A DNA stretch of 12,364 bases from an uncultured Clostridia bacterium (GTDB taxonomy: Bacteria > Bacillota > Clostridia > Christensenellales > Maliibacteriaceae). Positions 6,259 through 12,000 of the stretch are shown here, in pieces. Every line of letters begins with the position of its first letter. Position 1 is the first letter of the stretch. The notes below the pieces were generated by a model. That model ran no database searches and had not been told where the DNA came from. It saw nothing but the letters and a program-made list of their open reading frames with translations. The translations under genes were made by a program, and so were the position numbers. The stretch lies in assembly GCA_934613185.1 (NCBI GenBank), contig CAKTSO010000046.1, positions 1 to 12,364 of the forward strand. The letters run 5' to 3'.

Positions 6259-6870
6259 ATGTTCTGTATTCATTGCGGAAAAGACGTTCCCGCCGAGGTT
6301 CGCTTCTGCCCCTACTGCGGAACGCCCGTTTATGACGGTACGCAAAATGACGAAGCACCCGCCGCGCCCGCCGATGCGACGCCCGTCTATACCGCTCCTG
6401 TCCATACGGCGCCCGCCGCGCCCGCACCGATCCCCGATCTTCCCGCCGACGTCGGCAAGCCCTTCCATAGCGGCCTTGCCACGGGCATCGTCTTTACCGT
6501 CCTGGCGCTTTTGTCGTTTAACTTCCTCGCGCTGGTGACGGGCATTTTGGCGATCATCTTCGGAGGCATCGCTTCCGGCCGCCGCAAAAAGGGCAACATG
6601 CCCTCCGCGCGAAGCTACGCCAAGGCCGCCAAGGCGCTGAATATCGCGACGATCATCTTGTGGGTGCTGTGGCTGCTTTTGATCGTGGTCGTTTTCGTGT
6701 TCAGCTATCGCGTCGGCATGGCGATGTATCAAAACGGCACGCTCGACAGGCTCGCCGATATGTCGCCCGAGGAGCTCGAAGATTTTCTCGAGCAGTACAG
6801 CTATCGGTACTATTCCGATTCGCTCCGGGATGCCCTGCAAAACGGAACGAATCTGTTCCCGTCAATCTGA
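6259..6870 (+). CDS. Zinc-ribbon membrane protein with CD225/DUF4190-like two-helix core
   Basis: The 203-residue protein starts with a zinc ribbon, C3-x-x-C6 and C17-x-x-C20 (MFCIHCGK and RFCPYCGT), typical of the zinc_ribbon_2 module. Residues about 24-68 are a Pro/Ala/Thr-rich linker. Two membrane helices follow (about 73-104 and 127-149), separated by a basic, small-residue loop (SGRRKKGNMPSARSYAKAAKA). That spacing and the loop resemble CD225/dispanin or DUF4190 domains, an assignment by pattern only. The last 50 residues are acidic, with PEELEDFLEQYSYRYY. The ribbon probably faces the cytosol, where such proteins are thought to sense or scaffold; no function can be given. AAGGAGG (6243-6249) is nine bases before the ATG. 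It stands alone between two terminators, so it is monocistronic. Confidence 0.85.
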   Translation: MFCIHCGKDVPAEVRFCPYCGTPVYDGTQNDEAPAAPADATPVYTAPVHTAPAAPAPIPDLPADVGKPFHSGLATGIVFTVLALLSFNFLALVTGILAIIFGGIASGRRKKGNMPSARSYAKAAKALNIATIILWVLWLLLIVVVFVFSYRVGMAMYQNGTLDRLADMSPEELEDFLEQYSYRYYSDSLRDALQNGTNLFPSI

Positions 6871-6880
6871 ACACAAAGCA

Positions 6881-6911
6881 AAAAAAGAGCGGCGCGAGGT
6901 CGCTCTTTTTT
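6881..6911. terminator. Bidirectional terminator between convergent genes
   Basis: A perfect 11-bp stem, AAAAAAGAGCG (6881-6891) with CGCTCTTTTTT (6901-6911), encloses a nine-base loop. The A run on one side and the T run on the other give a U tract for both strands, fitting its place between the zinc-ribbon gene (stop 6870) and the minus-strand mini-protein (stop 6932). Confidence 0.88.
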
Positions 6912-6931
6912 ATGCGAAAAATATCGAAAGT

Positions 6932-7132
6932 CTATTCGTTGTCGCGATCGCGTTCCGCCGCCATCGTGTCGCGCGCGATCTTTCGGAACGAGGCGAGCGC
7001 GTCACGGTCGATGACGGTGTTCGTCCCCAGGCACGCCGTGCAGCGGTAGCCGCAGTTCGGGCAGACGCAGCCCATGTGCCGCCCGTCGTCGTTGACCATG
7101 AACGTGTCGCAGTTTGCACAGCCGCAGCGCAT
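6932..7132 (-). CDS. Cysteine-rich mini-protein (66 aa), probable metal binder
   Basis: Hypothetical protein with eight cysteines in the first 34 residues: C3-G-C5-x-x-C8, then C22-V-C24-x-x-C27, then C31-x-x-C34, with H19 nearby. The repeated CxCxxC pattern and final CxxC suggest two zinc sites, or less likely an iron-sulfur site. The second half is charged and helical (DRDALASFRKIARDTMAAERDRDNE), with no membrane segment. The ATG lies three bases after the stop of the YwlG-like gene, and its SD GGAGGG sits seven bases upstream, inside that gene's last codons, so the two are coupled. The length, SD and ordered cysteine spacing argue that this is a true gene and not a shadow frame. I do not recognise the family. 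Confidence 0.72.
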   Translation of the reverse strand: MRCGCANCDTFMVNDDGRHMGCVCPNCGYRCTACLGTNTVIDRDALASFRKIARDTMAAERDRDNE

Positions 7133-7135
7133 GTC

Positions 7136-7720
7136 TTATCCCTCCGTGCGATAGACGGCGCGTTCGCCGCCGATGTATTTGGGGCGCGTGCGGGCGCAGA
7201 GGATGTTCGCCTGCCCGATCTTGTCGATCGAAAGGCGGACCGGCACGGCGACGTGCTTCAAGTGCATCCCGATCAGCGTGCCGCCGATGTCAAGCCCCGC
7301 ATCCGCGCGAATCTCTTCGACGACGACGGGATCTTCCGCCGCGCGGTAGGCGAGCGTTGCGAACGAGCCGCCCGCCTTGGGCTGCGGCACGACCGAGACG
7401 ATCTCAAGCCCGCGGCTTTCGGCAAGCGCGCGTTCGACCACGAGCGCGCGGTTCAAATGTTCGCAGCACTGCGCGGCAAGATAGACGCCGCGTTCTTTGA
7501 GTGCCGCCGCGATCGGCGTAAACGCCGCCTGCGCCGCGTCGAGACTGGAATATTTTCCGATATGTCCGCCGGTCATCTCCGACGAAGAACACCCGACGAC
7601 GAGGATCTGCCCGGCGCGAAGGTTTGCGGCAATGCAAAGCTCGTCGATCGCGCGCGCCGCGTCCGAGGCAATCTGCTCGAGCACGTCTTTTTCGCAGGTG
7701 TGAAGGCCCTGTATCTGCAT
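7136..7720 (-). CDS. YwlG-like protein, UPF0340/DUF436 (TIGR01440) family
   Basis: The 194-residue product matches the UPF0340 family, known from B. subtilis YwlG, over its full length. Blocks visible are VVGCSSSEMTGGHIGKYSS (residues about 42-59), AAQCCEHLNRALVVE, VPQPKAGGSFATLAY, and DIGGTLIGMHLKHVAVPV. The family is conserved in Bacillota but has no well-established biochemical role; conserved Cys, Glu and His positions hint at a catalytic or ligand-binding pocket, which is inference. The ATG at 7720 has AAAGGAAG nine bases upstream. The gene is transcribed away from the DUF1858 gene and is followed after three bases by the cysteine-rich mini-protein gene. Confidence 0.9.
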   Translation of the reverse strand: MQIQGLHTCEKDVLEQIASDAARAIDELCIAANLRAGQILVVGCSSSEMTGGHIGKYSSLDAAQAAFTPIAAALKERGVYLAAQCCEHLNRALVVERALAESRGLEIVSVVPQPKAGGSFATLAYRAAEDPVVVEEIRADAGLDIGGTLIGMHLKHVAVPVRLSIDKIGQANILCARTRPKYIGGERAVYRTEG

Positions 7721-7776
7721 GAAAATCCACTTCCTTTTTCGATGCGGCGATTTTTTTCGCGTTCGCCGCTTTTGTC

Positions 7777-7785
7777 ATCTTAGCA
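7777..7785 (-). promoter_or_regulatory. Extended -10 element for the YwlG-like gene
   Basis: Read on the minus strand this is TGCTAAGAT, an extended -10 (TG-N-TAAGAT) 56 nt before the ATG. The best -35 at a 17-nt spacer is TGGAAA, which is weak, as is usual when the TG extension is present. Confidence 0.5.
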
Positions 7786-7878
7786 CGCGCCGCGCCGCTT
7801 TTCCATCGCTTTTGCGCTTTCGAGGAAAAAGATCACAAAAAAGGTTGCAAAAAATAAAGAAAGCGACGGCGCACATGA

Positions 7879-7907
7879 TTGTCAAATCCGCAAAAAAAGG
7901 ATATGCT
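7879..7907 (+). promoter_or_regulatory. Sigma-A-type promoter of the DUF1858 gene
   Basis: TTGTCA (7879-7884), a 17-nt spacer rich in A, and TATGCT (7902-7907). The expected start gives a leader of about 70 nt before the ATG at 7987. No clear structure was seen in that leader. Confidence 0.65.
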
Positions 7908-7986
7908 ATAGGCGGATGCCACGCATCGACAGTATTTCGTGCGGAACGGCAAAGCGCCGTCCAATAAATTTCGGAGGTAAATTCCC

Positions 7987-8202
7987 ATGCAGATCACCAA
8001 GGATATGAACATCGGCCAGGTCGTCGCCGCGAACGTCGAACTCGCCCCCATTCTCGCCGCCTGCGGCATGCACTGCTTCGGCTGCCCGATGGCGCAGATG
8101 GAGACGCTCGAGGACGCCTGCGCGGGCCACGGCATCAACGTCGACGCGCTTGTGGAAAAGCTCAACGAGAAGCTCGCCGAGATGGAAAGCGCCGCGAAGT
8201 AA
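7987..8202 (+). CDS. DUF1858 / hybrid-cluster-associated redox disulfide protein
   Basis: This 71-residue protein matches the small DUF1858 domain, described in TIGR03980 as a redox-disulfide domain associated with hybrid cluster protein. The diagnostic core is AACGMHCFGCPMAQMETLEDAC, with cysteines C26, C30, C33 and C45; C30-x-x-C33 is the likely redox pair. Helices on both sides (MNIGQVVAANVELAPILAA, then VDALVEKLNEKLAEM) complete the domain. The same domain occurs fused to ScdA/Ric-type iron-sulfur repair proteins and in anaerobe redox genes. Its function in free-standing form is unproven. GGAGG (7973-7977) stands nine bases before the ATG. It has its own promoter and terminator, so it is monocistronic, and no hybrid cluster protein gene is in the window. 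Confidence 0.88.
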   Translation: MQITKDMNIGQVVAANVELAPILAACGMHCFGCPMAQMETLEDACAGHGINVDALVEKLNEKLAEMESAAK

Positions 8203-8230
8203 GCCGAAAAGAAAAACAACCGAACGAAAC

Positions 8231-8270
8231 CGCGCCGCGGGGGCATTTGTGCTTTTCCGCGGCGCGCTTT
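8231..8270 (+). terminator. Intrinsic terminator after the DUF1858 gene
   Basis: A perfect 10-bp GC stem, CGCGCCGCGG (8231-8240) with CCGCGGCGCG (8257-8266), with a 16-nt apical part that can form a short GCA/TGC extension. It is followed by CTTTGTTTT. The U tract is interrupted but the stem is very stable. Confidence 0.8.
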
Positions 8271-8298
8271 GTTTTGCATGCCCAACGTCGGAAATCCA

Positions 8299-8327
8299 TT
8301 GAAACGCGGGCATTTTTTTCGTATAAT
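8299..8327 (+). promoter_or_regulatory. Strong sigma-A-type promoter of the phosphohexomutase gene
   Basis: TTGAAA (8299-8304), a 17-nt spacer and a perfect TATAAT (8322-8327), 43 nt before the ATG at 8371. Along with the promoter at 10310 it is the closest to consensus in the window. Confidence 0.8.
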
Positions 8328-8370
8328 AAGAGTAAGGTTTCGGACCAATCTCATAACGGAGGATCACGAT

Positions 8371-10101
8371 ATGACTGCTTTGGAACGTTATAAAAGCTGG
8401 CTTGCCGCGCCGTGGCTCGACGAAGCGTCGAAAAAAGAGCTGGCGGATCTTACCGACGAAAAAGAAATCGAGGATCGCTTTTATCGCGAAATGGAATTCG
8501 GCACCGCCGGGATGCGCGGTGTGCTTGCGGCAGGCTTGAACCGCATGAACGTCTACACCGTCCGCCGCGCGACGCAGGGTCTCGCCGATTATATCTGCGC
8601 CTGCGGCGAAGAGGCGAAAAAGCGCGGCGTGGCGATCGCCTACGATTCGCGCCGCAACAGCGAGCTGTTCGCCCGCGAGACGGCCTGCGTGCTGTGCGCG
8701 GCCGGCGTGAAGGTCTATCTTTACGAATCTCTTCGCCCCGTGCCGCAGCTGTCCTTCGCGCTGCGCTATCTGCACTGCATCTCCGGCGTCGTCATCACCG
8801 CCAGCCACAACCCCGCGCAGTACAACGGCTATAAGGTCTATTGGGAAGACGGCGGCCAGATCCCGCCGGATCACGTCCGCGAAGTCGTCGCCTATATCGA
8901 CAAGATCACCGATTTCGGTGCGATCCGCACGATGGATTTCGAGCAGGCGAAACGGGACGGCATCCTGACCATCATCGGCAAGGAGGTCGACGACGAGTAT
9001 ATCAAGCGCGTGGAATCTCTTTGCACGAACCCCGAGCTTCTTCGAAGCGAAGGCAAGACGATGAAGGTCGTTTATACGCCCCTGCACGGCACCGGCAACA
9101 AGCCCGTGCGCCGCGTGTTGTCCGAGCTCGGCGTGGAGAACGTCTACGTCGTGCCCGAGCAGGAACTGCCCGATCCCGACTTTTCCACCGTCCGCTCCCC
9201 GAACCCGGAGGATCACGACGCGTTCACGCTGGCCATCGCTTTGGCGGAAAAAGTCGGCGCGGATATCGTCCTTGGGACCGACCCCGACTGCGACCGCATC
9301 GGCGTGCTCGTCAAAAACGACGGCGAGTATACCGTGCTGACCGGCAACCAGACGGCCTGCCTTCTTTTGAATTACATTCTCACACAGAAAAAGAACAACG
9401 GCACGCTGCCCGAAAACGGCGCGGTCGTCAAGACCATCGTCTCCACCGACCTTGCAAAGACCATCTGCAAGGCCTTCGGCGTGACCGTGATCGACGTTCT
9501 GACCGGCTTCAAATTCATCGCCGAGCAGATGGAGCATTTCGAGGAGACGGGGGAGCATACGTTCCTGTTCGGCTTCGAAGAAAGCTACGGCTGCCTGACC
9601 GGCACGTTCGTCCGCGACAAAGACGCCGTCATCGCGTCCATGCTCGCCGTCGAGGTCGCGGCGTGGTATCGTTCGCGCGGCATGACGCTCTACGACGGCA
9701 TGCAGGAATTGTACCGCACCTACGGCTATTCCTATGAGCGCACCACGTCGTTCGCGATGCCCGGCAAGGACGGCATGGAGAAAATGGCGCACACCATGGC
9801 CGCCATGCGCGAAAACACGTCCTGGCAGCTCGGCGGCGAAAAGGTCGCGGCCGTGCGCGATTACCAGACGAGCGTCCGCACCGCGGCGAACGGGGCGACC
9901 GAGCCTTTGAAGCTCGTCAAGAGCAACGTCCTGTTCTTCGAGATCGAGGACGGCTCCTGGGCGGTCGTGCGTCCCAGCGGCACCGAGCCGAAGATCAAAG
10001 TGTATTTCTCCGCGCAGGGCAAGTCCATGGAGGAAGCCGAGGCGAAGGTCGACGCGCTCCAAAACGCGTTTATGAAAATCATGGAACCGTATATGAAGTG
10101 A
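8371..10101 (+). CDS. pgcA: Phosphoglucomutase/phosphomannomutase (alpha-D-phosphohexomutase, PgcA type)
   Basis: The 576-residue enzyme interconverts hexose 1- and 6-phosphates through a phosphoserine. All four family sites are present. The N-terminal EFGTAGMRG is followed by the phosphoserine loop TASHNPAQYNGYK with catalytic S145. The magnesium loop is D304-P-D306-C-D308-R. The sugar-specificity loop is GFEESYG (401-407), and the phosphate-binding loop is RPSGTEPKIKVYF (534-540 core). The length and GFEESYG motif fit the Gram-positive PgcA group, about 580 residues, linking glucose 6-phosphate to glucose 1-phosphate for glycogen, teichoic acid or capsule precursors. Some relatives act on mannose or deoxyribose phosphates, so the symbol is a family-level guess. 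The ATG at 8371 has CGGAGG eight bases upstream; the open frame to 8269 crosses the promoter and is rejected. Monocistronic. Confidence 0.93.
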   Translation: MTALERYKSWLAAPWLDEASKKELADLTDEKEIEDRFYREMEFGTAGMRGVLAAGLNRMNVYTVRRATQGLADYICACGEEAKKRGVAIAYDSRRNSELFARETACVLCAAGVKVYLYESLRPVPQLSFALRYLHCISGVVITASHNPAQYNGYKVYWEDGGQIPPDHVREVVAYIDKITDFGAIRTMDFEQAKRDGILTIIGKEVDDEYIKRVESLCTNPELLRSEGKTMKVVYTPLHGTGNKPVRRVLSELGVENVYVVPEQELPDPDFSTVRSPNPEDHDAFTLAIALAEKVGADIVLGTDPDCDRIGVLVKNDGEYTVLTGNQTACLLLNYILTQKKNNGTLPENGAVVKTIVSTDLAKTICKAFGVTVIDVLTGFKFIAEQMEHFEETGEHTFLFGFEESYGCLTGTFVRDKDAVIASMLAVEVAAWYRSRGMTLYDGMQELYRTYGYSYERTTSFAMPGKDGMEKMAHTMAAMRENTSWQLGGEKVAAVRDYQTSVRTAANGATEPLKLVKSNVLFFEIEDGSWAVVRPSGTEPKIKVYFSAQGKSMEEAEAKVDALQNAFMKIMEPYMK

Positions 10102-10119
10102 TCGAAAAAAGGATCGAAT

Positions 10120-10140
10120 CGCAGATGGAAACGATCTGCG
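10120..10140 (+). other. Small hairpin ahead of the main terminator
   Basis: CGCAGAT (10120-10126) pairs with ATCTGCG (10134-10140) around a seven-base loop, directly before the terminator stem at 10141. It has no U tract of its own. It may protect the mRNA end or simply be stacked on the terminator. Confidence 0.5.
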
Positions 10141-10183
10141 AAAAAGCCCCGTCTGCCGGATCATCCGGCAGACGGGGCTTTTT
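10141..10183. terminator. Very strong intrinsic terminator after the phosphohexomutase gene
   Basis: A perfect 20-bp stem (10141-10160 with 10164-10183) has a three-base loop TCA. The GC-rich core GCCCCGTCTGCCGG is flanked by five A and five T, so it should work on both strands although no minus-strand gene ends here. Confidence 0.93.
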
Positions 10184-10309
10184 GTCGTTGCGGACGGGTT
10201 CAAAGCCGCGAGAGGGCAGAATTTTTGCGAACGATGTGCGCCGAAAAAAGAACAAAATGTGAAAATGCGGGAAAATCGCGGCTCCGTGCGAAGATCGACG
10301 AAAATCGGG

Positions 10310-10339
10310 TTGACAGCGTGACGATGAACCGTATACAAT
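10310..10339 (+). promoter_or_regulatory. Consensus promoter upstream of the ABC operon leader
   Basis: A perfect TTGACA (10310-10315) is followed by an 18-nt spacer and TACAAT (10334-10339); the alternative TATACA (10332-10337) has a 16-nt spacer. The RNA would start near 10346, about 450 nt before the ATPase ATG. Confidence 0.75.
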
Positions 10340-10416
10340 TATGATAAGGATAAACGGACACGATGTGTCGGCGAAGGGTCGGCAGTCGGATAAAAAAGAC
10401 GGCGGATGAAGGGAAA

Positions 10417-10470
10417 AATCCGGACGCGGAACACAATTCAGGCTTGCGGAAAAGTCCGATTCTGTTTTTT
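10417..10470 (+). terminator. Possible attenuator or small-RNA terminator in the leader
   Basis: AATC-C-GGAC (10417-10425, one bulged C) pairs with GTCCGATT (10454-10461), and six T follow at 10465-10470 after CTG. The 28-nt apical part pairs poorly, so the stem is weak. If active, RNA from the 10310 promoter would end near 10470, giving a transcript of roughly 125 nt. Confidence 0.35.
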
Positions 10471-10478
10471 GTATACAA
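10469..10478. promoter_or_regulatory. TTGTATACAA palindrome, candidate operator or -10 region
   Basis: A perfect 10-bp palindrome containing GTATACAAT (10471-10479), the same 9-mer found at the -10 of the upstream promoter (10331-10339). No good -35 stands before this copy, so a regulator site is as likely as a promoter. Confidence 0.3.
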
Positions 10479-10690
10479 TAATTCTGCACGGCAGCGAAAA
10501 GCGTGTATGATGCGTCGGGAGAAAAAGACGCATACGAAATAAAAAATAAAATACGGAGAGGGGCGTGTTATCCGAAGAGATTACGGTGTACGGCGGTGAA
10601 CGATCACGATTACCAAACGACCGAAAACAGGATGCGGATGTTACTCTATTTTCATAGCGTCCGATGTTCCGAAAACGAAGGAGGAACCCG

Positions 10691-10780
10691 CGCACCGGCG
10701 GTGCGACAGTATAGAGATCTGTCGTAAAAGCCCGAGGCCTTCGGCCCGGGTGAGGAGGGCGATGCGGAGGCAGACCCTCT
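10691..10780 (+). other. Cluster of four RNA hairpins before the ATPase gene
   Basis: Hairpin A: CGCACC (10691-10696) with GGTGCG (10700-10705). Hairpin B: CGACAG (10704-10709) with CTGTCG (10719-10724); it shares two bases with A, so the two compete. Hairpin C: CCCG plus GGCC (10731-10739, bulged A) with GGCCCGGG (10743-10750), triloop TTC. Hairpin D: GGAGGG (10754-10759) with CCCTCT (10775-10780). No U tract follows, so any control would act on translation or RNA stability. Confidence 0.5.
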
Positions 10781-10796
10781 ACGGGATTAGGAATCA

Positions 10797-11930
10797 ATGG
10801 CGACAATCACGCTGAAACATGTGGTCAAACGGTTTGAAAACAAAGGGAAAAAGCACGGGGCGAACGAGTGCGTCGTCGCCGTTGCGGATTTTAACCTCGA
10901 AGTGGCGGATAAGGAGTTTGTCGTGCTGGTCGGTCCGTCGGGCTGCGGCAAGTCGACGACGCTGCGCATGATCGCGGGACTGGAGGAGATCACCGAGGGC
11001 GAATTGTACATCGACGACCAGCTGGTCAACGACGTCGAGCCAAAGGATCGCGACATCGCGATGGTCTTCCAGAATTACGCGCTGTATCCGCACATGACGG
11101 TATACGAAAACATCGCGTTTCCGCTGAAACTGCGAAAGGCACCCAAAGACGAGATCAAAACACGCGTCATGGAGGCGGCGGAGATCCTTGACATCGCGGA
11201 TCTTCTTGACAGAAAACCCAAAAAGCTCTCCGGCGGCCAGCGGCAGCGCGTGGCGATCGGCCGCGCCATCGTGCGCGAGCCCAAAGTCCTTTTGATGGAC
11301 GAGCCGCTGTCCAATCTTGACGCCAAACTGCGCAACCAGATGCGTGCCGAACTGATTGCGCTGCGGCATAAAATCGACACGACCTTTGTCTATGTCACAC
11401 ACGACCAGACCGAGGCAATGACGCTGGGCGACCGCATCGTCATCATGAAGGACGGCTTCGTGCATCAGGTGGCCTCGCCGCAGGATGCGTTCGACCATCC
11501 GGCGAATCTGTTCGTGGCGGGCTTCATCGGCGCACCCCGCATGAACTTCTTTTCCGCGCAGCTTCTTCGCGAGGGCGACCGTTATTTTGTGCTCCTTGAA
11601 TCCTGCCGCGTGGCGCTTCCCGAAGAAAAATGTGCGCGTCTTGCCGCAAAGAATGTCGAGGCGCAGGCGATCACCCTGGGTGTGCGTCCCAGCCACATCT
11701 TTGTTGAGGACGGCGAGCTCGAGGGAAAAATCGAGGTCAGCGAAATGATGGGTACCGAGGTGCATTTGCATGTCAGATCCTGCGATACCGATGTTGTGAT
11801 CATCGTTCCCGTTTCGGGCTCTTACGAAAGCTACGCAAAGTATTTTAAGTACGAGGAGCCCGTAAAATTCGGCTTTAAGGGCGAGTCCTGCCATGTGTTC
11901 GACAGTGACGGCAACAATCTGGAGTTTTGA
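10797..11930 (+). CDS. ugpC: ABC transporter ATP-binding protein, UgpC/MsmX/MalK type
   Basis: The 377-residue ATPase of a carbohydrate-type importer. In order: Walker A GPSGCGKS (46-53), Q-loop QNYALYPHMTVYEN, signature LSGGQRQRVAIGRA from L144, Walker B LLMDEP with D168 and catalytic E169, the D-loop SNLDAKL, and H-loop H202 in THDQTEA. The C-terminal third is the OB-fold regulatory part of MalK-like ATPases (GVRPSHIFVEDG). Such ATPases energise CUT1 sugar importers, and MsmX in Bacillus serves several; the ugpC label is a family name and does not prove glycerol-phosphate uptake. The ATG at 10797 has only a weak AGGA five bases upstream, unlike the other genes, and follows a hairpin-rich leader, so translation may be limited or regulated. 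A solute-binding protein gene follows. Confidence 0.93.
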   Translation: MATITLKHVVKRFENKGKKHGANECVVAVADFNLEVADKEFVVLVGPSGCGKSTTLRMIAGLEEITEGELYIDDQLVNDVEPKDRDIAMVFQNYALYPHMTVYENIAFPLKLRKAPKDEIKTRVMEAAEILDIADLLDRKPKKLSGGQRQRVAIGRAIVREPKVLLMDEPLSNLDAKLRNQMRAELIALRHKIDTTFVYVTHDQTEAMTLGDRIVIMKDGFVHQVASPQDAFDHPANLFVAGFIGAPRMNFFSAQLLREGDRYFVLLESCRVALPEEKCARLAAKNVEAQAITLGVRPSHIFVEDGELEGKIEVSEMMGTEVHLHVRSCDTDVVIIVPVSGSYESYAKYFKYEEPVKFGFKGESCHVFDSDGNNLEF

Positions 11931-11957
11931 GAGCTGCCGCCCAAATCACGCGAACTT

Positions 11958-11979
11958 TATTACACATAAAGGTGTAATA
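11958..11979 (+). other. Intercistronic hairpin between ATPase and binding-protein genes
   Basis: TATTACAC (11958-11965) pairs perfectly with GTGTAATA (11972-11979) around a six-base loop. It lacks a U tract, so it is not a standard terminator. It stands nine bases before the AAGGAGG of the binding-protein gene and could act as a 5' stabiliser or processing site, letting the binding protein be made in excess over the ATPase. Confidence 0.6.
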
Positions 11980-12000
11980 GCATAAAAAGGAGGTAACGAA

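Larger units (their letters stand above)
10190..10796. other. About 600-nt region without a convincing gene; structured leader region
   Basis: No open frame here looks like a protein on either strand: the longest plus-strand candidate (10503-10727) is Arg-rich, has no SD and no recognisable fold. The region holds a consensus promoter (10310-10339), an attenuator-like hairpin with six T (10417-10470), a second GTATACAAT copy (10471-10479), a hairpin ATGCGTC/GACGCAT (10510-10516 with 10527-10533), and four hairpins just before the ATPase start. Bases 10190-10309 show nothing recognisable. I compared it by eye with T-box, TPP, FMN, lysine, glycine, cobalamin, preQ1, fluoride, ZTP and glmS core motifs and found no match. 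It is best read as a long 5' leader of the ABC operon, possibly including a small RNA. Confidence 0.55.

Noticed and set aside
6830..7783. Plus-strand open frame of about 317 codons antisense to the YwlG-like gene.
   Set aside because: It passes through a clear bidirectional terminator and has an Arg-rich composition with no family pattern.
7906..10338. Very long minus-strand open frame (about 810 codons) antisense to the phosphohexomutase and DUF1858 genes.
   Set aside because: It mirrors strongly supported plus-strand genes, crosses their promoters and terminators, is rich in Arg/His/Asp/Val without any domain, and is explained by GC-rich codon use that removes stops from the opposite strand.
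10444..10464. GCGGAAAAGTCCG, slightly like the GAGGAAAGTCC core of RNase P RNA.
   Set aside because: The match is imperfect and the other conserved RNase P segments were not found; the bases are better explained as one arm of the hairpin ending at T6.
10565..10657. Possible 30-codon leader peptide starting at GTG after GGAGAGGGG.
   Set aside because: The SD-to-start spacing is short, the start is GTG, and the peptide has no run of regulatory codons; kept only as a weak possibility.
10503..10727. Open frame of 74 codons inside the leader region.
   Set aside because: No SD, no domain, and it runs through the hairpin cluster; peptide is Arg-rich and not protein-like.
10661..10796. Known riboswitch or T-box in the ATPase leader.
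   Set aside because: No T-box antiterminator motif and no recognisable core of the common riboswitch classes could be found by eye; left as an unidentified structured leader.
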